The translations under genes and the position numbers were made by a program. The notes under the pieces were generated by a model. It ran no database searches and was not told the origin of the DNA. It saw only the letters and a list, made by a program, of their open reading frames with translations. Below are positions 1-11,045 of a stretch of DNA of 64,000 nucleotides, in pieces. This DNA is from Amphiura filiformis (Eukaryota; Echinodermata; Ophiuroidea; Amphilepidida; Amphiuridae). Numbering within the stretch: the stretch's first letter is position 1; every line of letters starts with the position of its first letter. The stretch covers positions 47,760,052 through 47,824,051 of the forward strand of contig NC_092635.1 in the NCBI RefSeq assembly GCF_039555335.1, written 5' to 3'.

Positions 1-205
1 TATAACCCGACATTTAAACGTTTTCTGTAAAACATTTTTAATTGTTGAGCAGTAGATTATCAAAAATGTTTTTTAAGGTTATGAAAACGTTTTATACTCT
101 TAATATACCCTTTATATAACCCGACATTTAAACGTTTTCTGACAACCTTTTATAACCTTTTGCGAATGATGTCGAAAACGTTTTGTGTTTGCTGGGAAGA
201 CATAC
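1..205. repeat. dispersed repeat fragment, copy 1
   Basis: Contains two tandem blocks with the words 'ACCCGACATTTAAACGTTTTC' split over positions 5-25 and 119-139, and ends in 'GTGTTTGCTGGGA'. A diverged copy with the same order of words lies at 9545-9668. No coding potential is seen. It is an interspersed repeat of unknown class. Confidence 0.55.
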
Positions 206-284
206 TGTATATGATGCTATAATTTATATAAAAAACTGACTGATAAATCCTGCCATCATGACATCATTTCAAGGGTTCAATATA

Positions 285-710
285 TATGTGACGTGTCATG
301 TCAAAAGGAGACACTTTTGGGAGGATCGTAAATGGAGAAATAGCCAAAATTCTGCCCGGGGTGATTTTTTCACAAGTTGGGTTTGTTGCGAATTTGTGAT
401 GTTATTAATGTTTAAAATATCGTCTGATAGTTTCAGACCGGAATATAACTGGCATCTTGTATTTTTTTAGACATTTTTCAAGGTAATTCCTACTCTCAAC
501 ATTGTCAATAATATTTTCAAAGGCCGATATCTCAATTTCCAATTTTATAATACCATAACTTACAACCGCAATATCTTCGCCTAGGAATGCCCGATTTCAT
601 TGGGGAAAACGGCATTGTGGAGCACAATATCTCTATATTTAAGATATGTAAAAACCTCAAAATTGATAACCTGCCCAAAAGTGTCTCCTTTTGACATGAC
701 ACGTCACATA
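285..710. mobile_element. MITE with 35-bp TIRs and TA target duplication
   Basis: Perfect inverted repeats lie at 287-321 and 674-708, starting TGTGACGTGTCATGTC and ending CTTTTGGG. TA dinucleotides flank both ends (285-286 and 709-710), the pattern of Tc1/mariner-type insertion. The interior is AT-rich with no transposase. A second, end-eroded copy in the opposite orientation occupies 7602-7988. Confidence 0.8.
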
Positions 711-1147
711 TTTTCTATGATTTTGTACTAAACCCAGGGGTTCATGATTGAACAACCCCGTTATGTGTTTTGCGAATTTAAACTTAAGAGTTTTGAGCAA
801 TGAATGAACTCATGAATTTATGATTTACAATATTTTGGACACAAAATGTTACATTTTCCAAAAAACCCGAGATAGGCCAGTGTATACGGAGGTTTAATGT
901 GCATCCCCACAAATATTTTTCCATTTATTGTCCTATAACACATTCAAGATGTTACCAAAATAAATTCCCGGCACTCCTGCCATAATCAAGATCAACACAG
1001 AGGTCAAAGTTCAAAGTTCCTCAAATGGTTAGAAAGCATATCAAATCATTCCCCTCATTTGAAGGGTTCAGAAAAAGCATATTTTGACCTTCCTGCAACA
1101 TGATTGCTTGTCTTGAACCCCGGTTTTGTTCACAAAAACCTGGTCTT
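711..1147 (-). other. 3' flank / probable 3' UTR of POMK-like copy 1
   Basis: This is the sequence downstream of the copy-1 stop codon on the minus strand. It is alignable by eye with the 3' flanks of the other two paralogues (11530-11816 and 29440-29602), so it belongs to the duplicated unit. A minus-strand AATAAA at 924-929, about 220 bases after the stop, is a possible polyadenylation signal. No other gene is seen here. Confidence 0.4.
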
Positions 1148-1918
1148 TTACACATTATTGGTCATCATAAGCTCCAATCTTTGTTGTACATAATAGTATA
1201 CTTTTAAAACTTCAGCTGCAGTAGGTCTGAGTTTTGGATCCATACTACGACACTTTTGGTGAATTGTGGACAGCTTGAATTTGGCATGTTTTCCATAGAA
1301 GGACTCTCCCATCAAATAATCTACTACAGTTGGAATCTTCCAGATGTCGGACTTCTCATTAAATCCTTTAACTGGTTTATAATATTTCTTGCGTTTTATG
1401 GAAGACCATATTAATTGCTCGGGAGCAGCAAATTTTCCATTTTCCCCGGATTCTATTCCCCAAGATCCACAATTTGTTACCACTCTCTTGGACGAGTCGG
1501 CCACTGGAAGGAAATCTAAATCGTTAACGATAATATGGAGATCGGATGTCACCAAAAATTGTGAAAGTGTTTTATTTAAGTTACCGCTATCGCACATGAC
1601 ATGAGTACCAGTTGGACTGGAATGAAGAAAATTAATTATTTTAACATAATCAAGAGAAATTCTGAATCTGGTAAGCACACTATCTTCATTTTGTTCCTTT
1701 AAGATTTTGTTGATTTTATTTAATGATCCAAATCTGTGATACTCGGTGACTAAGGCCGGAATTGATGGGCAAAAACCAAGAAATTGAGTCACAAAAGGAC
1801 TTGGTTGAAACTGTTGCATATTGTTTGCCAGCGACGAAAAGAGTAGTTGTGAATTCCAATCCATATGCTGCAAACGCAATAGGCTAACGTTGTATTCCTT
1901 CCATCTAGCAAGGTAAAC
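1148..1918 (-). CDS. POMK: POMK-like protein O-mannose kinase, copy 1, exon 3 (kinase domain)
   Basis: This last coding exon encodes 256 residues and ends in TAA. It begins after a clear acceptor (CAG at 1919-1921) in phase 0 with VYLARWKEYNV, matching the VFLSEWKEHKV segment of vertebrate POMK. Family hallmarks follow in order: TEYHRFGSL, LDYVKIINFLH, GTHVMCDSG with the catalytic Asp (about residue 251 of the joined protein; Asp204 in human POMK), VNDLD in place of DFG, and APEQ, SDIWKIP and RPTA in the C lobe. POMK is an ER-lumenal type II enzyme that phosphorylates C6 of the O-mannose in the core M3 glycan of alpha-dystroglycan. The joined protein is about 397 residues against 350 in human. 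All recognised motifs are intact, so activity is plausible but unproven; a diverged function is the alternative. Confidence 0.9.
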   Translation of the reverse strand, partial: VYLARWKEYNVSLLRLQHMDWNSQLLFSSLANNMQQFQPSPFVTQFLGFCPSIPALVTEYHRFGSLNKINKILKEQNEDSVLTRFRISLDYVKIINFLHSSPTGTHVMCDSGNLNKTLSQFLVTSDLHIIVNDLDFLPVADSSKRVVTNCGSWGIESGENGKFAAPEQLIWSSIKRKKYYKPVKGFNEKSDIWKIPTVVDYLMGESFYGKHAKFKLSTIHQKCRSMDPKLRPTAAEVLKVYYYVQQRLELMMTNNV

Positions 1919-2104
1919 CTGGTTACAAAATGAAGAACAATATTATTTTGAAAGAATAAAAATAAATAATGAAATGAGTACGCGGGATGGTGCTAAAATT
2001 AATGAAGGAAGAAGATCATGAGTTTTTCATTTGCGAAAGGATTTCGTTCTTTGTTCTTCGTTTTAATAAAAGAATATTTTAAAAGACATTCAAATTTTAT
2101 TAAT

Positions 2105-2335
2105 TGATCTTCGACAAAGTTTCTCAAGCGGAAAAACATGGTTTCTCGATCGAACAACCTGGTGTCTTGATCAAAAATGAGAATCTTGGATCATTGAGAT
2201 TCCTGGTTTCCTGATCGATTAGAAACTCATCGATCGAGAATTTTAGAATTTTGGCGAGAAACCAGGTTATTGGATCGGGGAATCGAGAAAAAAAACTTAG
2301 GAAATGAGAAACCCATGTTATTTTCTATCAAAAAA
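2105..2335. repeat. degenerate TCGATCGA-type short repeats in intron 2 of copy 1
   Basis: Repeated words of the type GAAACCTGGTTTCTCGATCGA occur in both orientations. The corresponding intron of copy 2 (13665-13880) and copy 3 (30590-30870) carries the same kind of array, so it predates the gene duplications. No coding function is seen. The rest of intron 2 (1919-2463) is unremarkable and AT-rich. Confidence 0.6.
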
Positions 2336-2463
2336 CCTATATATTGATAATAAAAGACAAATTAACATTTGGTAAATCTTTGGAAATAAGGCCAAAAAAT
2401 ATATAAATGTGCAGAATATTAATCAGAAACTGCTTGAAAATATTATGAAAAGCATCAGCTTAC

Positions 2464-2625
2464 TTTTTTGATTGTTCCCTCACCGATTCTTTTAATAGGT
2501 GTGACGTTGTATTGAATATCCTTACAGGTTAACCAACGATGACAAACGCCATCATTATTGAGTTGAAAAGATCCCTTTCTACAATGTCTGTCAGTGTCAT
2601 TCAATTGGCGTGTAGTCTCGTGCTC
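2464..2625 (-). CDS. POMK: POMK-like copy 1, exon 2 (Cys motif and glycine-rich loop)
   Basis: The exon is 162 bases, phase 0 at both ends, with acceptor TTTAG before GAG at 2625 and donor GTAAGC after 2464. It encodes 54 residues including HCRKGSFQLNNDGVCHRWLTC, which aligns with the three-cysteine segment CPPGHF...C..WLSC of vertebrate POMK. It ends in RIGEGTIKK, the glycine-rich loop (human RVGEGAVKR). Two N-glycosylation sequons (NDTD, NVTP) fit a lumenal protein. Exons of identical length occur in the two paralogues. The start is too short to be called without its neighbours; the splice sites and homology define it. Confidence 0.85.
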
Positions 2626-3067
2626 CTAAACAGAACAAAATATATGAAGATTGTAAAATAATGGGAAAACACGCGTAAACAATTACCATAGAAGGAGGAT
2701 ACAAAAATCAAGATGGATGGACATAGACGAGACACTGGTGTGTGAATGTGATGTGTGCACCTGCTTATTTGCGCAAAGTCTGCGCAGAGACTGTCAAAGA
2801 TCTGTGTGTTATGTAAACGAGTGGCGGGTCCAATTGAACACAATTATCTCGTGACCACCTGTGCCCGATAGTTGAGTTATAAACTTATGTCCATAAATCA
2901 TTTTAATTATCAACATTGTATAATTCACCTGTTTGAGGTGTGCACGCAATCGATTAACTGCTTAATGGTAACCAATTTACTAGTTTCAATATAATGCTGT
3001 TCCATCATGTGAATGTAAGAATCGTCTATATACCGAATCCAGAAGCTTCCATAATATTCTTTCTTAC
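2626..3067 (-). other. intron 1 of POMK-like copy 1
   Basis: 442 bases between exon 1 and exon 2 with GT-AG ends (donor GTAAGA, acceptor TTTAG). Open frames inside it have no recognisable homology. No repeat family was recognised. Confidence 0.7.
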
Positions 3068-3328
3068 CTGAATCAAATAATAGTCGGTCACTCTGTCCAC
3101 CTGCAGTTCATCGCGACGACGCAAGGGAACAGGTGCATCGGTTACCAGTGAATTATTCACCACACCAACCAATTTCCCAGCGGAAAGTGTCTCCCTCATC
3201 AATGATAGTGCATGATTATCCGAAGGTACTCGTATTCGAAATACGAATAAGCCAATAGCAGTGAATGCTACTGATGCTATCAAGATGAAGCAGAACACAG
3301 ATTTGATGGGCATTTTGAATAATCTCAT
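3068..3328 (-). CDS. POMK: POMK-like copy 1, exon 1 (signal anchor and stem)
   Basis: Encodes a short basic N-terminus, a hydrophobic segment (about residues 10-30, VFCFILIASVAFTAIGLFVF) and a lumenal stem ending DYYLIQ before donor GTAAGA (3062-3067), phase 0. This is a type II signal-anchor layout, as in POMK. Two in-frame Met codons exist (3326-3328 and 3311-3313). In copy 2 the first ATG is followed at once by TGA, so the second Met (MPIKS here) is the conserved and more likely start. A TTTACCCACAG acceptor-like sequence directly precedes 3328 in all three paralogues, implying an upstream non-coding exon that I could not locate. Confidence 0.82.
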
Positions 3329-3734
3329 CTGTGGGTAAATACAATTAAATTAATTTTCAGTGGGATGTCAAGTGGATGTCTTTTAATTTGGGTCTATAGA
3401 GTGGGTGTTTTTAAAACCTTTGATCAACGTTTGCTGGGATGTTGAACTCTAGCAATGTCAGTGGCATTTATTCTCATGAGAATAGGACAGTTTTCTAATC
3501 ACAACGACAGCAAAATATACATGACCGGAAGTGACTCCTAAACGACCTTTGACCCCAAATTGGATATAACTTTTGTGCCTCAGGTAAGGGCAATGCATAT
3601 GTGTAGATCCCAACTCCTAAACATGGTGTATTAATATATCCCCCAAAAGTACGTCTTTGGAGTCCATCGGTTTTAGGGCGTAGATTATTGAACTCCTAGG
3701 ACTCCTATTACCCCACCATGTGGACGAGCCTGCC

Positions 3735-3990
3735 CCAGCATACATACTGCAGTTACTGTCCGTTTTCCTATACACAATACACAGAGCTCTCACAACTGAC
3801 GCGTGACCTCTACAAGTAGTGTATGTTAGAAGTATAGGCAATTGCCTAGTTACCGTCACTGTGTGAAAAATAACCGGCCAATATTTAAAGTATTCTCTGA
3901 AATTCTAGAAAATATAGTTTTGTAACATGTCCTAAATTTTTAGCTAATTTAGGTGTTTGGAAATATTCGCACTTTGGTGTTTTAGTGTAT
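3735..3990. repeat. dispersed repeat, copy 1 (inverted copy at 22160-22420)
   Basis: Shares long, nearly colinear words in reverse complement with 22160-22420, including the stretches around AAAATAACCGGCCAATATT and TAACATGTCCTAAATTTTT. Ends were not defined; no coding content is seen. The flanking parts, 3329-3734 and 3991-4460, show nothing recognisable apart from the promoter-proximal region of POMK copy 1. Confidence 0.65.
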
Positions 3991-4463
3991 GTTATAGGTG
4001 ATAGGACATTGCCTAGTTAAGGAAGGATATGTAAACGACAGATAACACCAAAAATATGAAGAAATTATTTCCAAACCGTGTTAAGTCTGCAAACCATTAT
4101 GCTTCTCATTTTCAAGAACGGTGGTTAACAATAATCACACTATTGTATCATTTCGTAAACAAAAGCCACCACAGTATTGTTACCTTGCGTTCGCTTTATA
4201 ATCGTTCACCCAACTGAAACTATAATACCAGCTCATTACACAGGTAAAACAGAAACACGTGTTATGTGGATTTAACCAGAGAAGATCTGATTTAATCAGT
4301 TGAGCTGTTTTCAATGAGTGTTATCTTGGTTTAATAGCTTTTAATGGGGTTTAAGTCCTGCAAAGGTCGTGGTGAATTCTACTGTAGACATGACTGCATC
4401 ATGAGATAGACGGCAAACAGTGGTACTTTACTATAGACAGTGCTTGCCCGTTTCATTTTATCT

Positions 4464-7016
4464 GGTACCTCATTTTACTTATTCCCTGTCTCGTCATCCA
4501 GTCCCTGGTACCTCATTTTACTTATTCCCTGTCTCGTCATCCAGTCCCTTTGCCTACACGCATAAACTTACTTGTCTCATCATCCACCTCCTTTTACTTA
4601 TTCCCTGTCTCGTCATCCAGTCCCTTTGCCTACACGCATAAACTTACTTGTCTCATCATCCACCTCATTTTACTTATTCCCTGTCTCGTCATCCAATCCC
4701 TTTGCCTACACGCATAAACTTACTTGTCTCATCATCCACTTCATTTTACCTATTCCCTGTCTCGTCATCCAGTCCCTTTGCCTACACGCATAAACTTACT
4801 TGTCTCATCATCCACCTCATTTTACTTATTCCCTGTCTCGTCATCCAGTCCCTTTGCCTACACGCATAAACTTACTTGTCTCATCATCCACCTCATTTTA
4901 CTTATTCCCTGTCTCGTCATCCAGTCCCTTTGCCTACACGCATAAACTTACTTGTCTCATCATCCACCTCATTTTACTTATTCCCTGTCTCGTCATCCAG
5001 TCCCTTTGCCTACACGCATAAACTTACTTGTCTCATCATCCACCTCATTTTACTTATTCCCTGTCTCGTCATCCAGTCCCTTTGCCTACACGCATAAACT
5101 TACTTGTCTCATCATCCACCTCATTTTACTTATTCCCTGTCTCGTCATCCAGTCCCTTTGCCTACACGCATAAACTTACTTGTCTCATCATCCACCTCAT
5201 TTTACTTATTCCCTGTCTCGTCATCCAGTCCCTTTGCCTACACGCATAAACTTACTTGTCTCATCATCCACCTCATTTTACTTATTCCCTGTCTCGTCAT
5301 CCAGTCCCTTTGCCTACACGCATAAACTTACTTGTCTCATCATCCACCTCATTTTACTTATTCCCTGTCTCGTCATCCAGTCCCTTTGCCTACACGCATA
5401 AACTTACTTGTCTCATCATCCACCTCATTTTACTTATTCCCTGTCTCGTCATCCAGTCCCTTTGCCTACACGCATAAACTTACTTGTCTCATCATCCACC
5501 TCATTTTACTTATTCCCTGTCTCGTCATCCAGTCCCTTTGCCTACACGCATAAACTTACTTGTCTCATCATCCACCTCATTTTACTTATTCCCTGTCTCG
5601 TCATCCAGTCCCTTTGCCTACACGCATAAAATTACTTGTCTCATCATCCACCTCATTTTACTTATTCCCTGTCTCGTCATCCAGTCCCTTTGCCTACACG
5701 CATAAACTGACTTGTCTCATCATCCACCTCATTTTACTTATTCCCTGTCTCGTCATCCAGTCCCTTTGCCTACACGCATAAACTTACTTGTCTCATCATC
5801 CACCTCATTTTACTTATTCCCTGTCTCGTCATCCAGTCCCTTTGCCTACACGCATAAACTTACTTGTCTCATCATCCACCTCATTTTACTTATTCCGTCT
5901 CGTCATCCAGTCCCTTTGCCTACACGCATAAACTTACTTGTCTCATCATCCACCTCATTTTACTTATTCCCTGTCTCGTCATCCAGTCCCTTTGCCTACA
6001 CGCATAAACTTACTTGTCTCATCATCCACCTCATTTTACTTATTCCCTGTCTCGTCATCCAGTCCCTTTGCCTACACGCATAAACTTACTTGTCTCATCA
6101 TCCACCTCATTTTACTTATTCCCTGTCTCGTCATCCAGTCCCTTTGCCTACACGCATAAACTTACTTACTTGTCTCATCATCCACCTCATTTTACTTATT
6201 CCCTGTCTCGTCATCCAGTCCCTTTGCCTACACGCATAAACTTACTTGTCTCATCATCCACCTCATTTTACTTATTCCCTGTCTCGTCATCCAGTCCCTT
6301 TGCCTACACGCATAAACTGACTTGTCTCATCATCCACCTCATTTTACTTATTCCCTGTCTCGTCATCCAGTCCCTTTGCCTACACGCATAAACTTACTTG
6401 TCTCATCATCCACCTCATTTTACTTATTCCCTGTCTCGTCATCCAGTCCCTTTGCCTACACGCATAAACTGACTTGTCTCATCATCCACCTAATTTTACT
6501 TATTCCCTGTCTCGTCATCCAGTCCCTTTGCCTACACGCATAAACTTACTTGTCTCATCATCCACCTCATTTTACTTATTCCGTCTCGTCATCCAGTCCC
6601 TTTGCCTACACGCATAAAATTACTTGTCTCATCATCCACCTCATTTTACTTATTCCCTGTCTCGTCATCCAGTCCCTTTGCCTACACGCATAAACTTACT
6701 TGTCTCATCATCCACCTCATTTTACTTATTCCCTGTCTCGTCATCCAGTCCCTTTGCCTACACGCATAAACTGACTTGTCTCATCATCCACCTAATTTTA
6801 CTTATTCCCTGTCTCGTCATCCAGTCCCTTTGCCTACACGCATAAACTTACTTGTCTCATCATCCACCTCATTTTACTTATTCCCTGTCTCGTCATCGAG
6901 TCCCTTTGCCTACACGCATAAAATTACTTGTCTCATCATCCACCTCATTTTACTTATTCCCTGTCTCGTCATCCAGTCCCTTTGCCTACACGCATAAACT
7001 TACTTGTCTCATCATC
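4464..7016. repeat. 76-bp tandem satellite, about 33 units
   Basis: Near-perfect head-to-tail array of a 76-bp unit (CCCTGTCTCGTCATCCAGTC ... CTACACGCATAAACTTACTT). The first copies are 43-bp partial units joined by GGTACCTCATTTTA. Units differ by a few recurrent variants (AAAATTACTTG, AAACTGACTTG, loss of CTG in CCCTGTCTC, CCTAATTTTA). Several variants recur about 302 bases apart, so four-unit blocks were copied. Each unit contains two related halves (CTGTCTCGTCATCCA and TTGTCTCATCATCCA). Open frames across it are a by-product of the repetition. Confidence 0.97.
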
Positions 7017-7044
7017 CGGTTCATTATGCCTACAAACAACGTTA

Positions 7045-7484
7045 TTAAAGCCATATTATAACATTTGCTGAGGAGGACGCCCTCACTGATTTTTTTTTAA
7101 TTCATTTTTTTACACGATTATATTGTACTTTATTAAACCAATATACCCTGCAAAAATCAAGACTCTAGGTGCTGTAGTTTTGTCAAAATCCGAGATTTTG
7201 AATAAAACGATGGAACCGATGGAATTATTAGTCGAACGCATACACGATGTTCATAACACACAGCGGGACAGTGATCTACACAACAAAGGGTCGTACCATA
7301 ACATGACCGAAGGAGTGGTACGTATTGGCGACATATGCGCTGGTAGTAAATTCCAATTTTCTTTGCTTTGCCGTAGTTGTTCGGCTCAAAAATAAAAGAT
7401 GATATGTCTGACAGTAAAAACTAACATTTTATGGCAAACAAATGCTAATCTATTTTGTATGAAAATGTTATAATATGGCTTTAA
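7045..7484. mobile_element. TTAA-flanked non-autonomous element
   Basis: TTAA at 7045-7048 and 7481-7484 flanks perfect 18-bp terminal inverted repeats AGCCATATTATAACATTT (7049-7066, 7463-7480). TTAA duplication is typical of piggyBac-type transposition. The interior (432 bp) encodes no transposase. It interrupts a dispersed repeat whose two halves lie at 7017-7044 and 7485-7560; the uninterrupted order is visible at 8410-8490. Related termini (TTAAAGCCATAATGT) occur at 22960-22975 and 54390-54410. Confidence 0.8.
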
Positions 7485-7601
7485 GTTTGGATAAGTTCCT
7501 TAGCGTGAATTTTGATATTCGTATTGCATTGATTGTTGTTCATGAAATTAATTACCAAAAAGTGTATGTGACACGTCAAATCTAATTAGCAAAACCATAA
7601 A

Positions 7602-7988
7602 TGTGACGTGTCATGTCAAAAACAGACACTTTTGGGCAGGTAATCAATTTTGAGGTTTTTACATATCTTACATAATAGAGATATTTTGCTCTACAACGCC
7701 GTTTCCCTCAATGAAATCGAACACTAAGCAAAGATATCAGTTGAGTTCATAAGTTATAGTATTATAGAATTTGAAATTGAGATATCGGCCGTTAAAAATA
7801 GGCCTATTATTGACAATGTTGAGAGTAGGAATTACCTTGAAGAATGTCTCAAAAAATACAAGATGCCAGTTATATTCCGGTTTGAAACTATCAGATAATA
7901 GTTTAAACATTAATAACATCACAAATTCACAACAAACCCAAATTGTGAAACAATCTATTTCTCCATTTCCCTGACCAGAAATGTCTGA
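7602..7988. mobile_element. second copy of the 285-710 MITE, inverted and eroded
   Basis: Reverse-complement match to 287-708 over the TIR and interior, for example around 7780-7970. The right terminal repeat has decayed beyond about 7988. No coding content. Confidence 0.75.
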
Positions 7989-8299
7989 TTTCGATATAGA
8001 CGAATCCAATTTCACGCATCCTACACCTCAATGGCAGCCATATTTGGGTCCCCGTCGGCTCCATCTCACCTAAAATGTGAAATGATGCGGCCTTGAAGGG
8101 TATTTTAAACTGCATTCTATCACCCGTGTTACACGTAGACAAAAGAATGATGACAGTTTACAACACAAAAGAATCTAACATCGATTTTTAAGCGGCTTTA
8201 ATCCACCCAATTGGGCTGTCACAACACCAGTTTGGTGCTGCGGGGACCCAATAATGGCAGACCAAATCCTGACCATGACTGGGCTTCTTGGATTCGTCT

Positions 8300-8715
8300 A
8301 TACCACGTTACAAATATCACTAAAATTACAATTTATCGGCCGTTTCATTTCCTCTGCTACCTCATCATTCGGGTCCTTTGCATACAATCATACACTTACC
8401 TGTCTCATATCATCCGCTTCTTTATGCCTAAAAACGTTCCCAAATTTACATGGCTACGTTTGGATAAATTCCATAGCGTGAATTTGCATACTGGGAATTA
8501 CTACATGTATACCGTTATGCGCAATGCCTGCCACATGATAATTATTATTTTGTTGAAATGATTTGAAATTAAAAACTGTTTTATGAATTTGAAGCATTTG
8601 TTGCTAATGCATCTAATAAAATGTTAATGTTAGCTCGTTACCAGTGTCTAGGCACACATCTGACAAGCGATATTAAAATAAAACGTCCGGTCATTATCGT
8701 GACTTTATTTATACT
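8300..8715. repeat. dispersed repeat family carrying the satellite ancestor sequence
   Basis: Contains single-copy versions of the 76-bp satellite words (CTACCTCATCATTCGGGTCC, TTACCTGTCTCATATCATCC) followed by TTCCATAGCGTGAATTTGC and, later, CACATCTGACAAGCGAT and a CTTTATTTATACTG end. The same order is found at 20975-21350 and, more diverged, at 35440-35890, and it brackets the satellite at 4464-7560. No protein was recognised. Confidence 0.7.
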
Positions 8716-9127
8716 GTTTGCACAGTATTTTTTGTGGAAGCTGAGAGTACACCAGACATATTGAATTGCATTCTGAATACGCGGAATGTCCTTCTGATAT
8801 AAATCAAATAATTTTTATTTTTTTATTTTTAATTCACGATGTAATACAAATTTTATGACAAATTATTAAAACATTTTAATTTTTGATATTTAACAGTCCT
8901 CGGAGTAAACTTTATAAATCTAATGATATGTACTTAAAGTGTATGTAGCTGGGATGAAAAGCCGACGATCTATTGACAATTTTGACCTTTCATATTGAAG
9001 ATATACATATTTTCCTCAAAAGACCTAAATATTTTTGGTGTTTTGAGAAAAAAAAATGCATATGGGATCAGATACACAATTTTTACTATCATGTTCTGAT
9101 AAGAATTTAATATACAGGGGTGTAGTC
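8716..9127. other. AT-rich spacer
   Basis: Nothing recognisable: poly-A/T runs, no open frame with homology, no terminal repeats noticed. Confidence 0.4.
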
Positions 9128-9460
9128 TCGTAATAATTCGCCGTAGAAGTGATGATGTAACAGGATTAACTATCGTAGCAATAGGTTTAAACAACGTGTG
9201 TATATATCACCCTGCACTACACGCAAGTTGCATTCATCACCTGTGTATGCCTGCAATCATACCGCTCTCACAGGTGCGAGTGATCAGCATATTAATATTC
9301 TATAGAATTACAATCCAGGTCTTAAACCGTGTTTAGTTCAATGCAGAGGTACCGCGTGAACATAGGCCTACTAGTGCAGTGCGATATATTATAAAATTGT
9401 TTAAACCTATTGCTGTGGTAGTTAATCCTGTTACACCATCACTTTTACTGCGAATAATGG
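9128..9460. repeat. foldback (inverted repeat about 60 bp, loop about 210 bp)
   Basis: The segment 9128-9191 (...GTAACAGGATTAACTATCG...AATAGGTTTAAAC) is the near-perfect reverse complement of 9401-9460. The intervening sequence is not coding. It is probably a small non-autonomous foldback element; no target duplication was established. Confidence 0.6.
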
Positions 9461-9544
9461 CCTATAATGTCTGAGAGAGTGTCTATAGCTGTGTATCAAC
9501 CTCTATACTAAAATAATTTTGCAAAAATGTTTGCCCAAAATATT

Positions 9545-9668
9545 TTACAATAACATTTGAAAAAACGTATTCATGACCTTTATATGACCCGACGTTCAAA
9601 CGTTATTTCAAAAAAGGTTTTGAATACTGTAAACCTTTTAAGAACATTGTTGTGTTTGCTGGGATAGT
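9545..9668. repeat. dispersed repeat fragment, copy 2 of the 1-205 family
   Basis: Shares TATATGACCCGACGTTCAAA and ends GTGTTTGCTGGGA, in the same order as 115-202. Confidence 0.5.
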
Positions 9669-9944
9669 AAAACGACCCGAAAATAAATATAAATCTTCAT
9701 GGTTACCATGAAAACGGGTCACAAAAAGTCATAGAAGCATCCCTAAAGTAGATTTTGCAACTCCCTACATTTTGGTATATATATAATTCACACTGTTAAT
9801 ATTCTATGATGGGTTGTCAAAATCAAATTGACCCATTATTTCCTCTACTACTAGCGCTATTGTTTAATTCTATACCAGGTATGTTGGAGCTGTGCATAAA
9901 GCTTCAAAGTTCAAGATGGATACTCGTGAGTAAATGCATTTTAT

Positions 9945-10815
9945 GAGTTCAAGTTAGAGTTGGAGTTAGAGTTACAATTTAGAGTTAGAGTTGCAAGTTA
10001 GAGTTAGAGTTGCATTTAAAGTATAGGGGCGGGGCTACTTTGTTTGCCTGATGTCAGATTGAATGAAATATTTTACGGGTTGAAAACTGAACAAACTTTT
10101 TTGTTAAACATGGATAGGTATAGTAATGGTTTGCCCAACATGGATAGGTGTATTAATGGTGTGCCCTCATGTAGGACTAGAATCATTAGTGTTTTCCTAG
10201 GCTATCATGCATGCGCATCACTTTTCCAGTGGGTGGGTCAGTCTATGGTGGAAATGGTGCCTCTGCATGGTGGGTGACAGATTCAAAATATCCTTGACTA
10301 ATCAACATGCTATTATGCATACATGTATGGTTGGTTATATTTGCCATGTACTATCAAGTTATATTACTTTTTCCAAGTCTGGGGTGGGGGCTAAAGTCCC
10401 ATTCAGACACCAAATCACAGATGATGCGATGCTTTTAAATATTGCAGCATCGCGCGATGAAATTAAAATAAACATTTCGATTTCATCATGCGATGCTGCG
10501 ATGTTTTAAAACAGGCCTATAGACGATTGAAACTTATAGCCCAGTTTAAAGTATCTCAATCTGAGATTGCTGTAGTCATGGTAGTTGACGTGGTTATCAT
10601 CCTGAATTGACCCACAACATTGTTTAACATAACTGTACTACTTTAACTCTAAATTGTCACTGGCAACTCTAAATCGAACTCTATAAAATCGAACTCTAAA
10701 ATGTAACTCTAACTCTAAGGGGCAACTCTAACTCTAAATCGAACTCTAAAATACAACTCTAACTCTAAATCGAACTCTAAAATGCAACTCTAACTCTAAC
10801 TCTAACTCGAACTCA
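9945..10815. repeat. inverted arrays of AGAGTT/AACTCT hexamers around a palindrome-rich core
   Basis: Degenerate (GAGTTA)n at 9945-10020 is answered by its reverse complement (AACTCT)n at 10640-10815. The core contains an imperfect hairpin at 10425-10502, with stem words GCAGCATCGC and GCGATGCTGC. The layout resembles a foldback element with repetitive arms. Open frames inside have no recognisable homology. Confidence 0.55.
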
Positions 10816-10954
10816 TAAAAATTAAACACTCGATACTCATAGTGTAGTTCTGTAGCGGCGAGGTACGTCGTGGTTTCGAGTCGCTCCTCTGTCAAACTGC
10901 AATCAACGAAATTAATGTTGGCACACTCTGGCATAATAACTATAAATCGCTTCC

Positions 10955-11045
10955 CCTCTCCCCCAATTCAATGTTGATGAAAGCAATTTTGACATTGGGC
11001 TCTCCAGTCTCCCCAACATTGATTGAGGGGGAATGGGGAGGGAAG
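10955..11045. repeat. short inverted repeat with CCCCTCTCCCCCAATTCAATGT arm
   Basis: The left arm near 10950-10975 is complementary to the right arm near 11010-11042 (ACATTGATTGAGGGGGAATG). A related foldback with the same arm lies at 26660-26770, so this is a small dispersed family. Confidence 0.5.

Noticed and set aside
4464..7016. CRISPR array
   Set aside because: Units are contiguous with no unique spacers, and the context is a eukaryotic genome.
4464..7016. Hammerhead ribozyme in the 76-bp satellite
   Set aside because: The GATGAYGAGACA words resemble part of the core, but no CUGANGA/GAAA pair with stems is present.
4420..7061. Many overlapping 73-codon open frames with hydrophobic sequence
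   Set aside because: They step by exactly 76 bp and are produced by the satellite.
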